NCBI GenBank assembly: GCA_963843565.1
Contig: CAWJKY010000003.1
Coordinates: 1,426,001 to 1,490,000, forward strand
Source of the DNA: DASZQY01 sp963843565
Lineage (GTDB): Bacteria > Pseudomonadota > Alphaproteobacteria > Rhizobiales > Kaistiaceae
Length of the DNA stretch: 64,000 nucleotides
Direction of reading: 5' to 3'
Shown: positions 57,034 to 64,000 of the stretch, piece by piece
How positions within the stretch are numbered: the stretch's first letter is position 1
How the letters are laid out: every line of letters begins with the position of its first letter
Notes under the pieces: model-generated
Databases searched by the model: none
What the model was told of the DNA's origin: nothing
Seen by the model: only the letters and a program-made list of their open reading frames with translations
Made by a program: the position numbers and the translations under genes

Positions 57034-57053
57034 GCCAAGACTCTGTTCTTGGC
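57034..57053. promoter_or_regulatory. Perfect inverted repeat upstream of the TadG-like gene
   Basis: GCCAAGA and TCTTGGC form 7-base arms around a 6-base spacer, 27 bases upstream of the TadG-like start. A wider overlapping pair, AAGAACA (57021-57027) and TGTTCTT (57044-57050), can form an alternative hairpin. This may be an operator or an RNA hairpin in the leader. The rest of 57054-57200 shows no gene. Confidence 0.5.
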
Positions 57054-57203
57054 GTATTGAAACGTAGGGCCGCCGTATTTCAGGATCGTTAACTTGGTTC
57101 GCCCAAGAAAACATACAAATAGAAACAATCCTTAAGGAGGTGGGAGCGGCCTCCGCGCGGCGGCCAGGGCGGTCGGCGGGGCGCTTCCAGCCCAAGACGA
57201 GCC

Positions 57204-57232
57204 CTTGACACTCCGCGGCGCTATTCCTAAAT
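57204..57232 (+). promoter_or_regulatory. groESL promoter
   Basis: CTTGAC (57204-57209) and CTAAAT (57227-57232) are spaced by 17 bases, which is close to the alphaproteobacterial housekeeping consensus CTTGAC-N17-CTATAT. The start of transcription would fall just before or in the CIRCE element. Confidence 0.75.
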
Positions 57233-57242
57233 GCCCGCAGCC

Positions 57243-57271
57243 GCTAGCACTCGCCTTGGGTGAGTGCTAGC
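57243..57271. promoter_or_regulatory. CIRCE element (HrcA operator)
   Basis: GCTAGCACTC and GAGTGCTAGC form perfect 10-base arms around nine bases (GCCTTGGGT). The consensus is TTAGCACTC-N9-GAGTGCTAA, so only the outermost base pair differs. HrcA binds here to repress groESL in the absence of heat stress. It overlaps the transcript start. Confidence 0.97.
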
Positions 57272-57328
57272 AGAGCGCCCTTTCGGCCGGTCCCGGTGAC
57301 CGGCGCCACTCAAGAGGAAACAAAACCC

Positions 57329-57646
57329 ATGAAATTCCGTCCGCTACACGACCGCGTCGTCGTTCGCCGGGTCGAGTCCGAGGCCAAGACCGCCGGCGGC
57401 ATCATCATTCCGGACACCGCCAAGGAGAAGCCCCAGGAAGGCGAGATCATCGCCGTTGGCCCGGGCGCCCGTGACGAAGCCGGCAAGCTCGTGCCGCTCG
57501 ACGTCAAGGCCGGCGACCGCATCCTGTTCGGCAAGTGGTCCGGCACGGAAGTCAAGATCGACGGCGAAGACCTTCTGATCATGAAGGAGTCCGACGTCAT
57601 GGGGATCATCGAAGGCAAGTCCGCCCACAGCCGCAAGGCCGCGTAA
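57329..57646 (+). CDS. groES: Co-chaperonin GroES
   Basis: This 105-residue protein caps the GroEL ring. It begins MKFRPLHDRVVVRRVESE, and the mobile loop is the segment EAKTAGGIIIPDTAKEKPQ. It is slightly longer at the C-terminus than most (KSAHSRKAA). An AGAGGAAA ribosome site precedes the ATG. It is the first gene of groESL, under CIRCE control. Confidence 0.98.
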   Translation: MKFRPLHDRVVVRRVESEAKTAGGIIIPDTAKEKPQEGEIIAVGPGARDEAGKLVPLDVKAGDRILFGKWSGTEVKIDGEDLLIMKESDVMGIIEGKSAHSRKAA

Positions 57647-57701
57647 GCCTCCGCCCCGTCCCGACTCCAGACACAGACATTCCAAGAGGAACGAAACAGC
57701 C

Positions 57702-59339
57702 ATGGCTGCCAAAGACGTAAGGTTCTCCACCGACGCGCGCGACAAGATGCTGCGCGGCGTGGACATTCTCGCCAACGCAGTGAAGGTGACGCTCGGCCCG
57801 AAGGGCCGCAACGTCGTGCTCGACAAGTCGTTCGGCGCGCCGCGCATCACCAAGGACGGCGTCACCGTCGCCAAGGAAATCGAGCTTGAGGACAAGTTCG
57901 AGAACATGGGCGCCCAGATGGTGCGTGAGGTCGCGTCCAAGACCAACGACATCTCCGGCGATGGCACCACCACCGCCACCGTTCTCGCCCAGTCGATCGT
58001 GAAGGAAGGCGCCAAGTCGGTCGCCGCCGGCATGAACCCGATGGACCTGAAGCGCGGCATCGACATGGCCGTCCACGAGGCGGTCAGGGAGCTCGAGAAG
58101 CGCTCCAAGAAGATCAAGACCTCCGAGGAGATCGCCCAGGTCGGCACGATCTCGGCCAACGGCGAGCGCGAGATCGGCGACATGATCGCCAGCGCCATGC
58201 AGAAGGTCGGGAACGAGGGCGTCATCACGGTCGAAGAGGCCAAGGCGCTCGAGACCGAGCTCGAAGTCGTCGAAGGCATGCAGTTCGACCGCGGCTATCT
58301 CTCGCCGTACTTCATCACCAACGCCGAGAAGATGGTGACCGAGCTCGAGGATCCCTACATCCTCCTCCACGAGAAGAAGCTCTCCAACCTGCAGGCGATG
58401 CTGCCGGTTCTGGAAGCGATCGTGCAGACCGGCAAGCCGCTGCTGATCGTGGCGGAAGACGTCGAGGGCGAGGCGCTTGCCACGCTCGTCGTCAACAAGC
58501 TGCGCGGCGGCCTCAAGGTCGCGGCCGTCAAGGCGCCGGGCTTCGGCGATCGCCGCAAGGCGATGCTCGAGGACATCGCCGTCCTCACCGCCGGCCAGGT
58601 CATCTCCGAGGATCTCGGCATCAAGCTTGAGAACGTGACCCTCCAGATGCTCGGCCGCGCCAAGAAGGTGTCGATCTCCAAGGAGAACACGACGATCGTC
58701 GACGGCTCCGGCAAGAAGAAGGAGATCGAAGGCCGCATCAACCAGATCAAGGCCCAGATCGAAGAGACCACGTCGGACTACGACAAGGAGAAGCTGCAGG
58801 AGCGGCTGGCGAAGCTCGCCGGCGGCGTCGCGGTGATCCGCGTCGGCGGTGCGACCGAAGTCGAGGTGAAGGAGAAGAAGGACCGCGTCGACGACGCCCT
58901 CAACGCCACCCGTGCGGCGGTCGAGGAAGGCATCGTGCCCGGCGGCGGCGTCGCTCTTCTGCGCACCAAGAAGGCAGTCGAGAAGCTGAAGTCGGACAAC
59001 GCCGACGTCCAGGCCGGCATCAACATCGTGCTGCGCGCCCTTGAAGCGCCGATCCGCCAGATCGTCGAGAACGCCGGCGTCGAAGGCTCGATCGTTGTCG
59101 GCAGGGTGCTGGATTCGAAGTCCGACTCCTACGGCTTCGACGCCCAGTCGGAGACCTACGGCGACATGGTCACGGCCGGCATCATCGATCCGACCAAGGT
59201 CATGCGGACGGCCTTGCAGCACGCGGCTTCGGTCGCGGGCCTGCTGGTCACCACCGAGGCGATGGTCGCGGAGCATCCCAAGAAGGAAGCTCCGATGCCG
59301 ATGCCCGGCGGCGGCGGCATGGGCGGCATGGATTTCTAG
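57702..59339 (+). CDS. groEL: Chaperonin GroEL
   Basis: This 545-residue chaperonin refolds proteins with GroES and ATP. The ATP-binding motif GDGTTTATVLAQ is intact, and the C-terminus has the Gly/Met-rich tail (PGGGGMGGMDF), with the typical Asp-398-containing motif in GGVAVIRVGGATEVEVKEKKDR. It begins MAAKDVRFSTDARDKMLRG. An intrinsic terminator follows 26 bases after the stop. Confidence 0.99.
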   Translation: MAAKDVRFSTDARDKMLRGVDILANAVKVTLGPKGRNVVLDKSFGAPRITKDGVTVAKEIELEDKFENMGAQMVREVASKTNDISGDGTTTATVLAQSIVKEGAKSVAAGMNPMDLKRGIDMAVHEAVRELEKRSKKIKTSEEIAQVGTISANGEREIGDMIASAMQKVGNEGVITVEEAKALETELEVVEGMQFDRGYLSPYFITNAEKMVTELEDPYILLHEKKLSNLQAMLPVLEAIVQTGKPLLIVAEDVEGEALATLVVNKLRGGLKVAAVKAPGFGDRRKAMLEDIAVLTAGQVISEDLGIKLENVTLQMLGRAKKVSISKENTTIVDGSGKKKEIEGRINQIKAQIEETTSDYDKEKLQERLAKLAGGVAVIRVGGATEVEVKEKKDRVDDALNATRAAVEEGIVPGGGVALLRTKKAVEKLKSDNADVQAGINIVLRALEAPIRQIVENAGVEGSIVVGRVLDSKSDSYGFDAQSETYGDMVTAGIIDPTKVMRTALQHAASVAGLLVTTEAMVAEHPKKEAPMPMPGGGGMGGMDF

Positions 59340-59364
59340 TCCACGCTTCTCTCACAGGAATTGG

Positions 59365-59395
59365 AAAGGCCGCCTCCGGGCGGCCTTTCTTTTTT
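59365..59395 (+). terminator. Intrinsic terminator of groESL
   Basis: AAAGGCCGCC and GGCGGCCTTT form a 10-base stem with the loop TCCG, followed by CTTTTTT. It lies 26 bases after the groEL stop. Because the stem begins with A residues, it could also work in reverse for the convergent sbmA transcript. Confidence 0.92.
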
Positions 59396-59410
59396 GGGGG
59401 CCCTGCCCGA

Positions 59411-60694
59411 TCAGCCGGGCTGGGTCACCGGCTCGCCTTCGATCGGGTTGAGTGGCTGGTCGCGAAGCGTCGCTTCGAATGCCTTCAGGCGCTTGTAGAT
59501 CGACAACAGCTCGACGATCGTCGTCCACGAGGAGACCAGGTACTGGAAGGACGACTGCACGCGGTCGAAGGCGCGCAGAATCTGCTGCATGACGCCGAGG
59601 GTGAAGCCGGCGGCGACGATGGTCGGCGCCAGCGCCACGTACGGCACCAGAACGCCGGCCTGGAGATAGCCGTAGCGGGCGATGTTGAAGTAGAGGAAGT
59701 TCAGATAGAGGCGGAAGTAGTTCTTGCGCACCGCCCCGAAGAGGTCGGTGAGCGCCGGCGGCTGAGCGCGCTCGGCGCTGTCTTCGCCCAGCACCAGCTC
59801 CTTGCGGTAGGCGGCCTCGACGCGCTGGTTGCGGAATTCCAGGCCCGGCAGGCGAATACCCGCGAGTGCCAGCAGCCCGGTGCCCAAGACGGCCCAGATC
59901 AGCGCCACCAGCACCAGCGCCTGTGGCACGTAGCCGATCACCGGCAATTCCTTCACGTAGGCCGACAGGCCCCACAGGATCGGCAGGAAGGCGATCAGGG
60001 TCATCACTGAATCGACCAGACTGGTGCCGAGGCCCTCCATGGTCGAGGCGAAGCGCATGGTGTCTTCCTGGATGCGCTGCGAGGCCCCCTCGATCTGGCG
60101 CAGCCGCCCCCAGTTGGCGACGTAGTAGTCGTTCATCGCGGTGCGCCAGCGGAAGATGAAGTGGCTGACCATGAAGGCGTTCAGCACGGCGACGGTGATC
60201 GCGATCATGGCGATGATCAGGAAGGTGACGAGCTGGGCGAAATAGTCGGGCAGCGTGACGCTGTTCGGTGTCGCCAGGGCCTGCTGGATCGAATCGTAGA
60301 AGGTGCCGAACCAGTTGTTGATGAGCACGTCGAGCTGGACCTGGAACCAGACGACGAACAGGATGATCGACGCGACGACCACCGACCACCAGTACCAGCG
60401 GTGCGGCGAGAACCAGCGCCAGAAGACCGCGAAGATCGCGCCGGCGACGATCATGTACTGGTAGAGCCAGATGTCGATGGCCGTGTCGCGGGCGATGGTC
60501 ATCGCCTTGAGGGCGGCCTGATCGCTGGTGCCCGCGGGAAGCGGCGCCGGAAAGGGGTAGCCGATCAGCCAGCCAAGGCTGAGCTGCTCGCCGAGTTCGC
60601 GGGCGAACAGGTACCAGAGCGCCATGCAAACCAGCGTCCAGACGACGGCGGAGGCAAACAGCAGTCTCGGCTTCGGGAAGAAGGAAGCGAACAT
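59411..60694 (-). CDS. sbmA: SbmA/BacA-family peptide transporter
   Basis: This 427-residue inner-membrane protein imports proline-rich and other antimicrobial peptides using the proton gradient. Homologues (BacA) are needed for chronic host infection in rhizobia and Brucella. Family segments are MFASFFPKPRLLFASAVVW at the start, ASQRIQEDTMRFA, and the C-terminal RAFDRVQSSFQYLVSSWTTIVELLSIYKRL. Eight helices are evident. The ATG at 60694 is chosen on family length. Confidence 0.93.
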   Translation of the reverse strand: MFASFFPKPRLLFASAVVWTLVCMALWYLFARELGEQLSLGWLIGYPFPAPLPAGTSDQAALKAMTIARDTAIDIWLYQYMIVAGAIFAVFWRWFSPHRWYWWSVVVASIILFVVWFQVQLDVLINNWFGTFYDSIQQALATPNSVTLPDYFAQLVTFLIIAMIAITVAVLNAFMVSHFIFRWRTAMNDYYVANWGRLRQIEGASQRIQEDTMRFASTMEGLGTSLVDSVMTLIAFLPILWGLSAYVKELPVIGYVPQALVLVALIWAVLGTGLLALAGIRLPGLEFRNQRVEAAYRKELVLGEDSAERAQPPALTDLFGAVRKNYFRLYLNFLYFNIARYGYLQAGVLVPYVALAPTIVAAGFTLGVMQQILRAFDRVQSSFQYLVSSWTTIVELLSIYKRLKAFEATLRDQPLNPIEGEPVTQPG

Positions 60695-60966
60695 CGCGTT
60701 GGTTTCCTCGGATGGATGGGGCGGGCGGTCGAGCGCCCCGGCTGAGTGGCGACCGGGTGGGCGCCACAATGGGGTAAGGTGTTTTGCCGTGCAATCGGGG
60801 CGAAACCGAATGAATTTCCGGTAAGGCGGTGCGCCTTGCTGGCCCGGCGGCGATACGGTAGGAAGCGCCGCAATCCACGACCGACGGGCGGCAGCGACCT
60901 GACGACAGCACTGATTTCCGTCGTCCGCGCGCCGTTGTCCGCCATTTGAGCTCCGGAACCAGTTCG

Positions 60967-62649
60967 ATGGCCCCCAAGGACCAGACCATCAAGGCCCGCC
61001 TGCCGCGGGGCTTCGGCGACCGCACAGCCGCCGAGATTCGCGCCAGCGAGAAGATGGTGGCGACCATCCGGCGTATCTACGAGCGCTACGGCTTCGAGCC
61101 GGTCGAGACGCCGCTGATCGAATTCACCGAGACGCTCGGCAAGTTCCTGCCCGACCAGGACCGGCCCAACGAGGGCGTGTTCTCATGGCGGGAGGATGAA
61201 GGACAAGAGGCGGGGAGCGCCGGAGGCGCGACAGGGAAGCAACAAAAGGCGGACGGGGAGCAACAAGAGGCGGGGAGGACCGGAGGTCCGACAGGGAAGC
61301 AAAATGCCGACTGGCTGTCGCTCCGCTACGACCTGACGGCACCGCTGGCCCGCTACGTCGCGGAGAACTGGGAGCGGCTGCCGAAGCCCTATCGCAGCTA
61401 TCGCGCCGGCTGGGTGTTCCGCAACGAGAAGCCGGGACCAGGGCGCTTCCGCCAGTTCATGCAGATCGACGCCGACACGGTCGGCTCCGCCTCGCCCGCC
61501 GCCGATGCCGAGATGTGCATGATGATGGCCGACACGATGGAGGCGCTCGGCATCAAGCGGGGCGACTACGTCATCAAGGTCAATTCGCGGAAGGTGCTCG
61601 ACGGCGTCATGGAGGCGATCGGCGTCGCCGACGCGCACCAGAAGCTGGTCGTGCTGCGCGCCATCGACAAGCTGGACCGGCTGGGCATCGATGGTGTCCG
61701 CGATCTTCTCGGCGCGGGGCGCAAGGACGAGAGCGGCGACTTCACGAAGGGCGCGGGGCTCAACGCCGAACAGATCGAGAGAATTGAGAAGCTCTACGGT
61801 CACCGCAAGGACCGGCCTCAAGACTTCTTTTTGGCCATGCGCGACGACGAGGTATTGGAAGACGACTCATTGATGCAGTCGCTAAGCAACGTGCCGCTCG
61901 TCCTCGGGAATCCGAGATTTATCGACACATACAAAACCCTGTTCGCGGACAGCGGCACCGCCCTCGAAGGCTTCGACGACCTCTTGGCGATCAGCCACCT
62001 TGTGAGAGCGGCCGGATACGGCACAAAGCGCATTCGCCTGGACGTTTCCGTCGTCCGCGGGCTCGAGTATTACACCGGCCCGGTCTTCGAGGCCGAACTC
62101 ACCGCCGAAATCCCGAACGACAAAGGCCAGAAGGTCGTCTTCGGCGCGGTCGGTGGCGGCGGGCGCTACGACGGTCTCGTCGGGCGCTTCATGATCGAGA
62201 ACGTGCCGGCGACCGGCTTCTCGATCGGCGTGTCGCGGCTGCAGGCGGCGCTGACCGCGCTCGGCAAGCTCGAGGACAAGGCCGCCACCGGCCCGGTCGT
62301 CGTGCTGGTGATGGATAAGGAGCGCATCGCCGACTACCAGAAGATGGTCGCCGAGCTGCGCAAGTATCAAATCCCCGCCGAGCTCTACCTCGGCTCTTCC
62401 GGCATGAAGGCGCAGATGAAATACGCCGACCGCCGCGACGCGCCGCTGGTCATCATTCAGGGCGGCGACGAGAAGGCCAAGGGCATCGTCCAGATCAAGG
62501 ACATGCGCGCCGGCAAGGAAGCCGCTGCGAACATCGCCGACAACGCCGAGTGGCGCGAGGAGCGCCCCGGCCAGGAAGAGGTGGCGGAGGCCGACATGGT
62601 CGAGGCGGTCAACCGGCTGCTCGGCCGCGGCGAACGGCGCGACCCGTGA
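60967..62649 (+). CDS. hisS: Histidyl-tRNA synthetase with in-frame repeat insertion
   Basis: This 560-residue class II synthetase charges tRNA-His. The catalytic core is seen in KARLPRGFGDRTAAEIRAS, LSLRYDLTAPLARYV (motif 2 region), VVRGLEYYTGPVFEAEL and GGGGRYDGLVGRF. The anticodon-binding domain follows from about residue 440. A stretch of about 34 residues (79-113), low in complexity and rich in Gly, Gln, Ala and Glu, is inserted just before LSLRYD. It is encoded by a 60-base direct repeat with internal palindromes. A second odd stretch (nt 61780-62030) has lower GC and divergent protein sequence. The frame is intact throughout, so the protein is probably made. hisZ follows after a palindromic element. 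Confidence 0.95.
   Translation: MAPKDQTIKARLPRGFGDRTAAEIRASEKMVATIRRIYERYGFEPVETPLIEFTETLGKFLPDQDRPNEGVFSWREDEGQEAGSAGGATGKQQKADGEQQEAGRTGGPTGKQNADWLSLRYDLTAPLARYVAENWERLPKPYRSYRAGWVFRNEKPGPGRFRQFMQIDADTVGSASPAADAEMCMMMADTMEALGIKRGDYVIKVNSRKVLDGVMEAIGVADAHQKLVVLRAIDKLDRLGIDGVRDLLGAGRKDESGDFTKGAGLNAEQIERIEKLYGHRKDRPQDFFLAMRDDEVLEDDSLMQSLSNVPLVLGNPRFIDTYKTLFADSGTALEGFDDLLAISHLVRAAGYGTKRIRLDVSVVRGLEYYTGPVFEAELTAEIPNDKGQKVVFGAVGGGGRYDGLVGRFMIENVPATGFSIGVSRLQAALTALGKLEDKAATGPVVVLVMDKERIADYQKMVAELRKYQIPAELYLGSSGMKAQMKYADRRDAPLVIIQGGDEKAKGIVQIKDMRAGKEAAANIADNAEWREERPGQEEVAEADMVEAVNRLLGRGERRDP
61203..61302. repeat. In-gene tandem palindromic repeat within hisS
   Basis: Two 40-base units (61203-61242 and 61263-61302) start exactly 60 bases apart and are identical except at positions inside a small hairpin. 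The first hairpin is GCGCC-GGA-GGCGC and the second is GGACC-GGA-GGTCC. The changes are paired on both arms, so the hairpin is preserved. A shorter third piece (AACAAAAGGCGGACGGGGAG) lies between them. Length is a multiple of three overall, keeping the hisS frame. Confidence 0.9.
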
Positions 62650-62664
62650 CAAGGTTCCCGCAAT

Positions 62665-62825
62665 ACCCCCCTCAAGCGTCGCTAGCGTCCGCTTCGCGGC
62701 CGAAGCGACGCTGTCTCCCCCACAAGGGGGGAGAGGGTGAAGCGGCACCGCCTCCCCCCTTGTGGGGAGGCCGGATTTCCCCGACTTGCGGGAGCAAGTC
62801 GGCATCGGAAATCCGGGAGGGGGGT
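62665..62825. repeat. 161-bp palindromic (MITE-like) intergenic element
   Basis: The element has perfect 9-base terminal inverted repeats: ACCCCCCTC (62665-62673) and GAGGGGGGT (62817-62825). Inside are a 16-base perfect inverted repeat (CCCCACAAGGGGGGAG at 62718-62733 against 62752-62767) and a nested hairpin: CCGGATTTCC/GGAAATCCGG outside (62771-62780 and 62807-62816) and CCGACTTGC/GCAAGTCGG inside (62781-62789 and 62794-62802). There is no coding. Such palindromic units with CTCCCC-TTGTGGGGAG cores are common in Rhizobiales intergenic DNA. Confidence 0.88.
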
Positions 62826-62841
62826 CCGCGGTCGCCCGCCA

Positions 62842-63928
62842 ATGACCGAGTCATACGAATCGCTTCGCCGGCTTCTTTCAGACGCCGGTTACGCTTTCGT
62901 CGAGCCGCCGATCGTCCATCCGGCGAGCGTCTTCGTCGAACTCCTCGGCGAGGACCTGCGCCGCCGCCTCTATCTGACGTCGGCGGACGACGGCACCGAA
63001 CTGGCGCTCCGCCCCGACTACACGATCCCCGTGACGCTCCACCACCTCGCCACCGGCGAGGTGCAGCGCAAGGCGAACTACGCTTATCTCGGCCCGGTCT
63101 TCCGGGTGCGGACCGGCGAGAGCGGCGAGTTCCGCCAGGCGGGCGTGGAATTGTTCGGGCGTACCGACCGGGTCGCCGCCGACGCCGACATGCTGCAGCT
63201 CGCCTTCGCGGCGGCGCGCCTGTTCGGCGTGCGCCAGCCGCTGGTGCGGATCGGCGATTCGGCCCTGTTCGCCGCGCTCCTCGACGCCCTTGGCCTCAAC
63301 GCGCCGTGGCAGCGGCGGCTGGAGCGCGCCTTCGGCGACACCCAGCGCCTCAGGAGCTTCATCGGCAAGGCCAACGGCAAGGCGAAGACCGCCCCCTCCC
63401 CGCTGGCCGGCGCCAGCCGCGCCAAGGTGCGCGCCGCCGTCGCCGCCCAGTTCGCCGAAACCGGCCTCGGCGAAGCCAGCGGCCGCAGCGCCGACGAGAT
63501 CGCCGAGCGCGTCATGGAAAAAGCCGCGTTGGCCGAAGGCATCCCGGCGCCGGCCGCCGCGGCGCTCACTGATTTTCTCGCCATCTCCGGGACGCCGGCC
63601 GAGTTCGATCGCGGCGCTCCGGGCGCTCTCAAAACGCGCGCGTATCGACATCGGCAAGGCCATCGACCGCTTCGCCGAGCGCACCGACGCCTTCGCCGCC
63701 CACGGCATCGATGTCGACCGGCTGACCTTCGCCGCGGATTTCGGCCGTCGCCTCGATTACTACACCGGCTTCGTGTTCGAGTTTCGCAAGCGCGGCCAAA
63801 GCGCCCCGATCGTCGGCGGCGGACGCTACGACCGCATGACCGCGCACGTCGGCGCGGGCGGGCGGGCCGTGCCGGCGGTGGGCTTCGCCGTCTGGCTCGA
63901 CCGCATCGCCGGGGACCGCGTGCAATGA
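62842..63928 (+). pseudogene. hisZ: ATP phosphoribosyltransferase regulatory subunit, frameshifted
   Basis: HisZ is a HisS-like protein without aminoacylation activity that is needed by the short form of HisG in histidine synthesis. The first 253 or so residues read in one frame (ELALRPDYTIPVTLHHL, EFRQAGVELFGR) and the last 108 in the next (RLDYYTGFVFEFRKR, VGGGRYDRMTAHVGAGG). The switch lies near nt 63604-63606, where one extra T in GAGTTCG breaks the frame; without it the protein continues TPAESIAALRALSKRARID. Downstream of this point the first frame stays open to the window end and joins hisG. It could be a true mutation or an assembly error. Confidence 0.82.
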
Positions 63929-64000
63929 GCGACCCGCTGATCATCGCCGTGCCCTCCAAGGGGCGGCTGCAGCAGGCGACGCAGGAGTTCTTCGCCGGCG
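63925..64000 (+). CDS. hisG: ATP phosphoribosyltransferase, short form (partial at window end)
   Basis: The first 25 codons of hisG are present, reading MSDPLIIAVPSKGRLQQATQ, which matches the N-terminus of short HisG. HisG catalyses the first step of histidine synthesis, and the short form requires HisZ. Its ATG overlaps the hisZ TGA (ATGA), as is usual in the operon. Most of the gene lies beyond the window. Confidence 0.93.
   Translation, partial: MSDPLIIAVPSKGRLQQATQEFFAG

Noticed and set aside
61203..61302. hisS repeats as a CRISPR array
   Set aside because: There are only two full units, they are coding, the spacing is partly repeat itself, and no cas genes are present.
63600..63650. 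Programmed frameshift at the CTCAAAACG stretch in hisZ
   Set aside because: A switch there would leave the peptide FDRGAPGALK in place of the helix SIAALRALSK, which is what HisZ should have. The protein fits better with a single extra base at 63604-63605.

Overview
The window is high-GC, densely coded DNA from an alphaproteobacterium, almost certainly a member of Hyphomicrobiales (Rhizobiales). The basis is gene content and order: the ctaC-ctaD-ctaB-small protein-ctaG-ctaE-DUF983-surf1 block, an mutL/DUF2093/lpxK/waaA/DUF4170 block, ubiA next to a DUF6101-type gene, hisS-hisZ-hisG, and a groESL operon with a CIRCE element behind a CTTGAC-N17-CTAAAT promoter. Family or genus cannot be fixed from sequence alone. 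I see no tRNA, rRNA, CRISPR array, transposase or prophage.

Layout. 1-3.9 kb: 3' part of thrB, rnhA, a VOC protein, a 1-Cys peroxiredoxin, a DsbD-type secreted domain and yqgE. 3.9-10.3 kb, minus strand: a complete aa3 cytochrome c oxidase operon with its haem and copper assembly factors. 10.3-15.4 kb: an IalB-like protein, tldD, a CPA2 K+/H+ antiporter and pdxH. 15.5-21.8 kb: a lipoprotein, a J-domain protein, the tRNA t6A gene sua5, two CoA-metabolism enzymes, a deacetylase and xseB. 21.8-30.9 kb: a cupin/marR pair with two matching operators, dxs, an MFS exporter, a small copper-handling cluster (PCuAC, SCO1), two RNA methyltransferases and a membrane protein. 31-34.7 kb, minus strand: fabI, a histidine phosphatase, aroC and ribBA. 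34.9-46.6 kb: a secreted repeat protein, an FAD oxidoreductase, a possible small insertion flanked by 15-bp direct repeats, ubiA, purD, a short glycogen phosphorylase, mutL, and lipid A/Kdo genes. 46.7-52.8 kb: pmbA, rsmD, an RsuA-type synthase, tadA, a lipoprotein, ribF and a HAD hydrolase. 52.9-60.7 kb: a sigma-54 activator, a secreted protein, a TadG/VWA protein, groESL and sbmA. 61-64 kb: hisS, hisZ and hisG.

Most genes are core housekeeping. The unusual material is concentrated at the right end. hisS carries an in-frame, tandemly repeated palindromic insertion and a low-GC patch. A 161-bp palindromic MITE-like element separates it from hisZ, and hisZ is broken by one extra base that puts its 5' part in frame with hisG. 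Other oddities are a 10-residue insertion in the CuA loop of oxidase subunit II, a phage-structural-protein-like module inside the VWA region of the TadG-like protein, paired MarR operators, and four convergent gene pairs that share a single CTAG as both stop codons. Several genes appear to use TTG or GTG starts.
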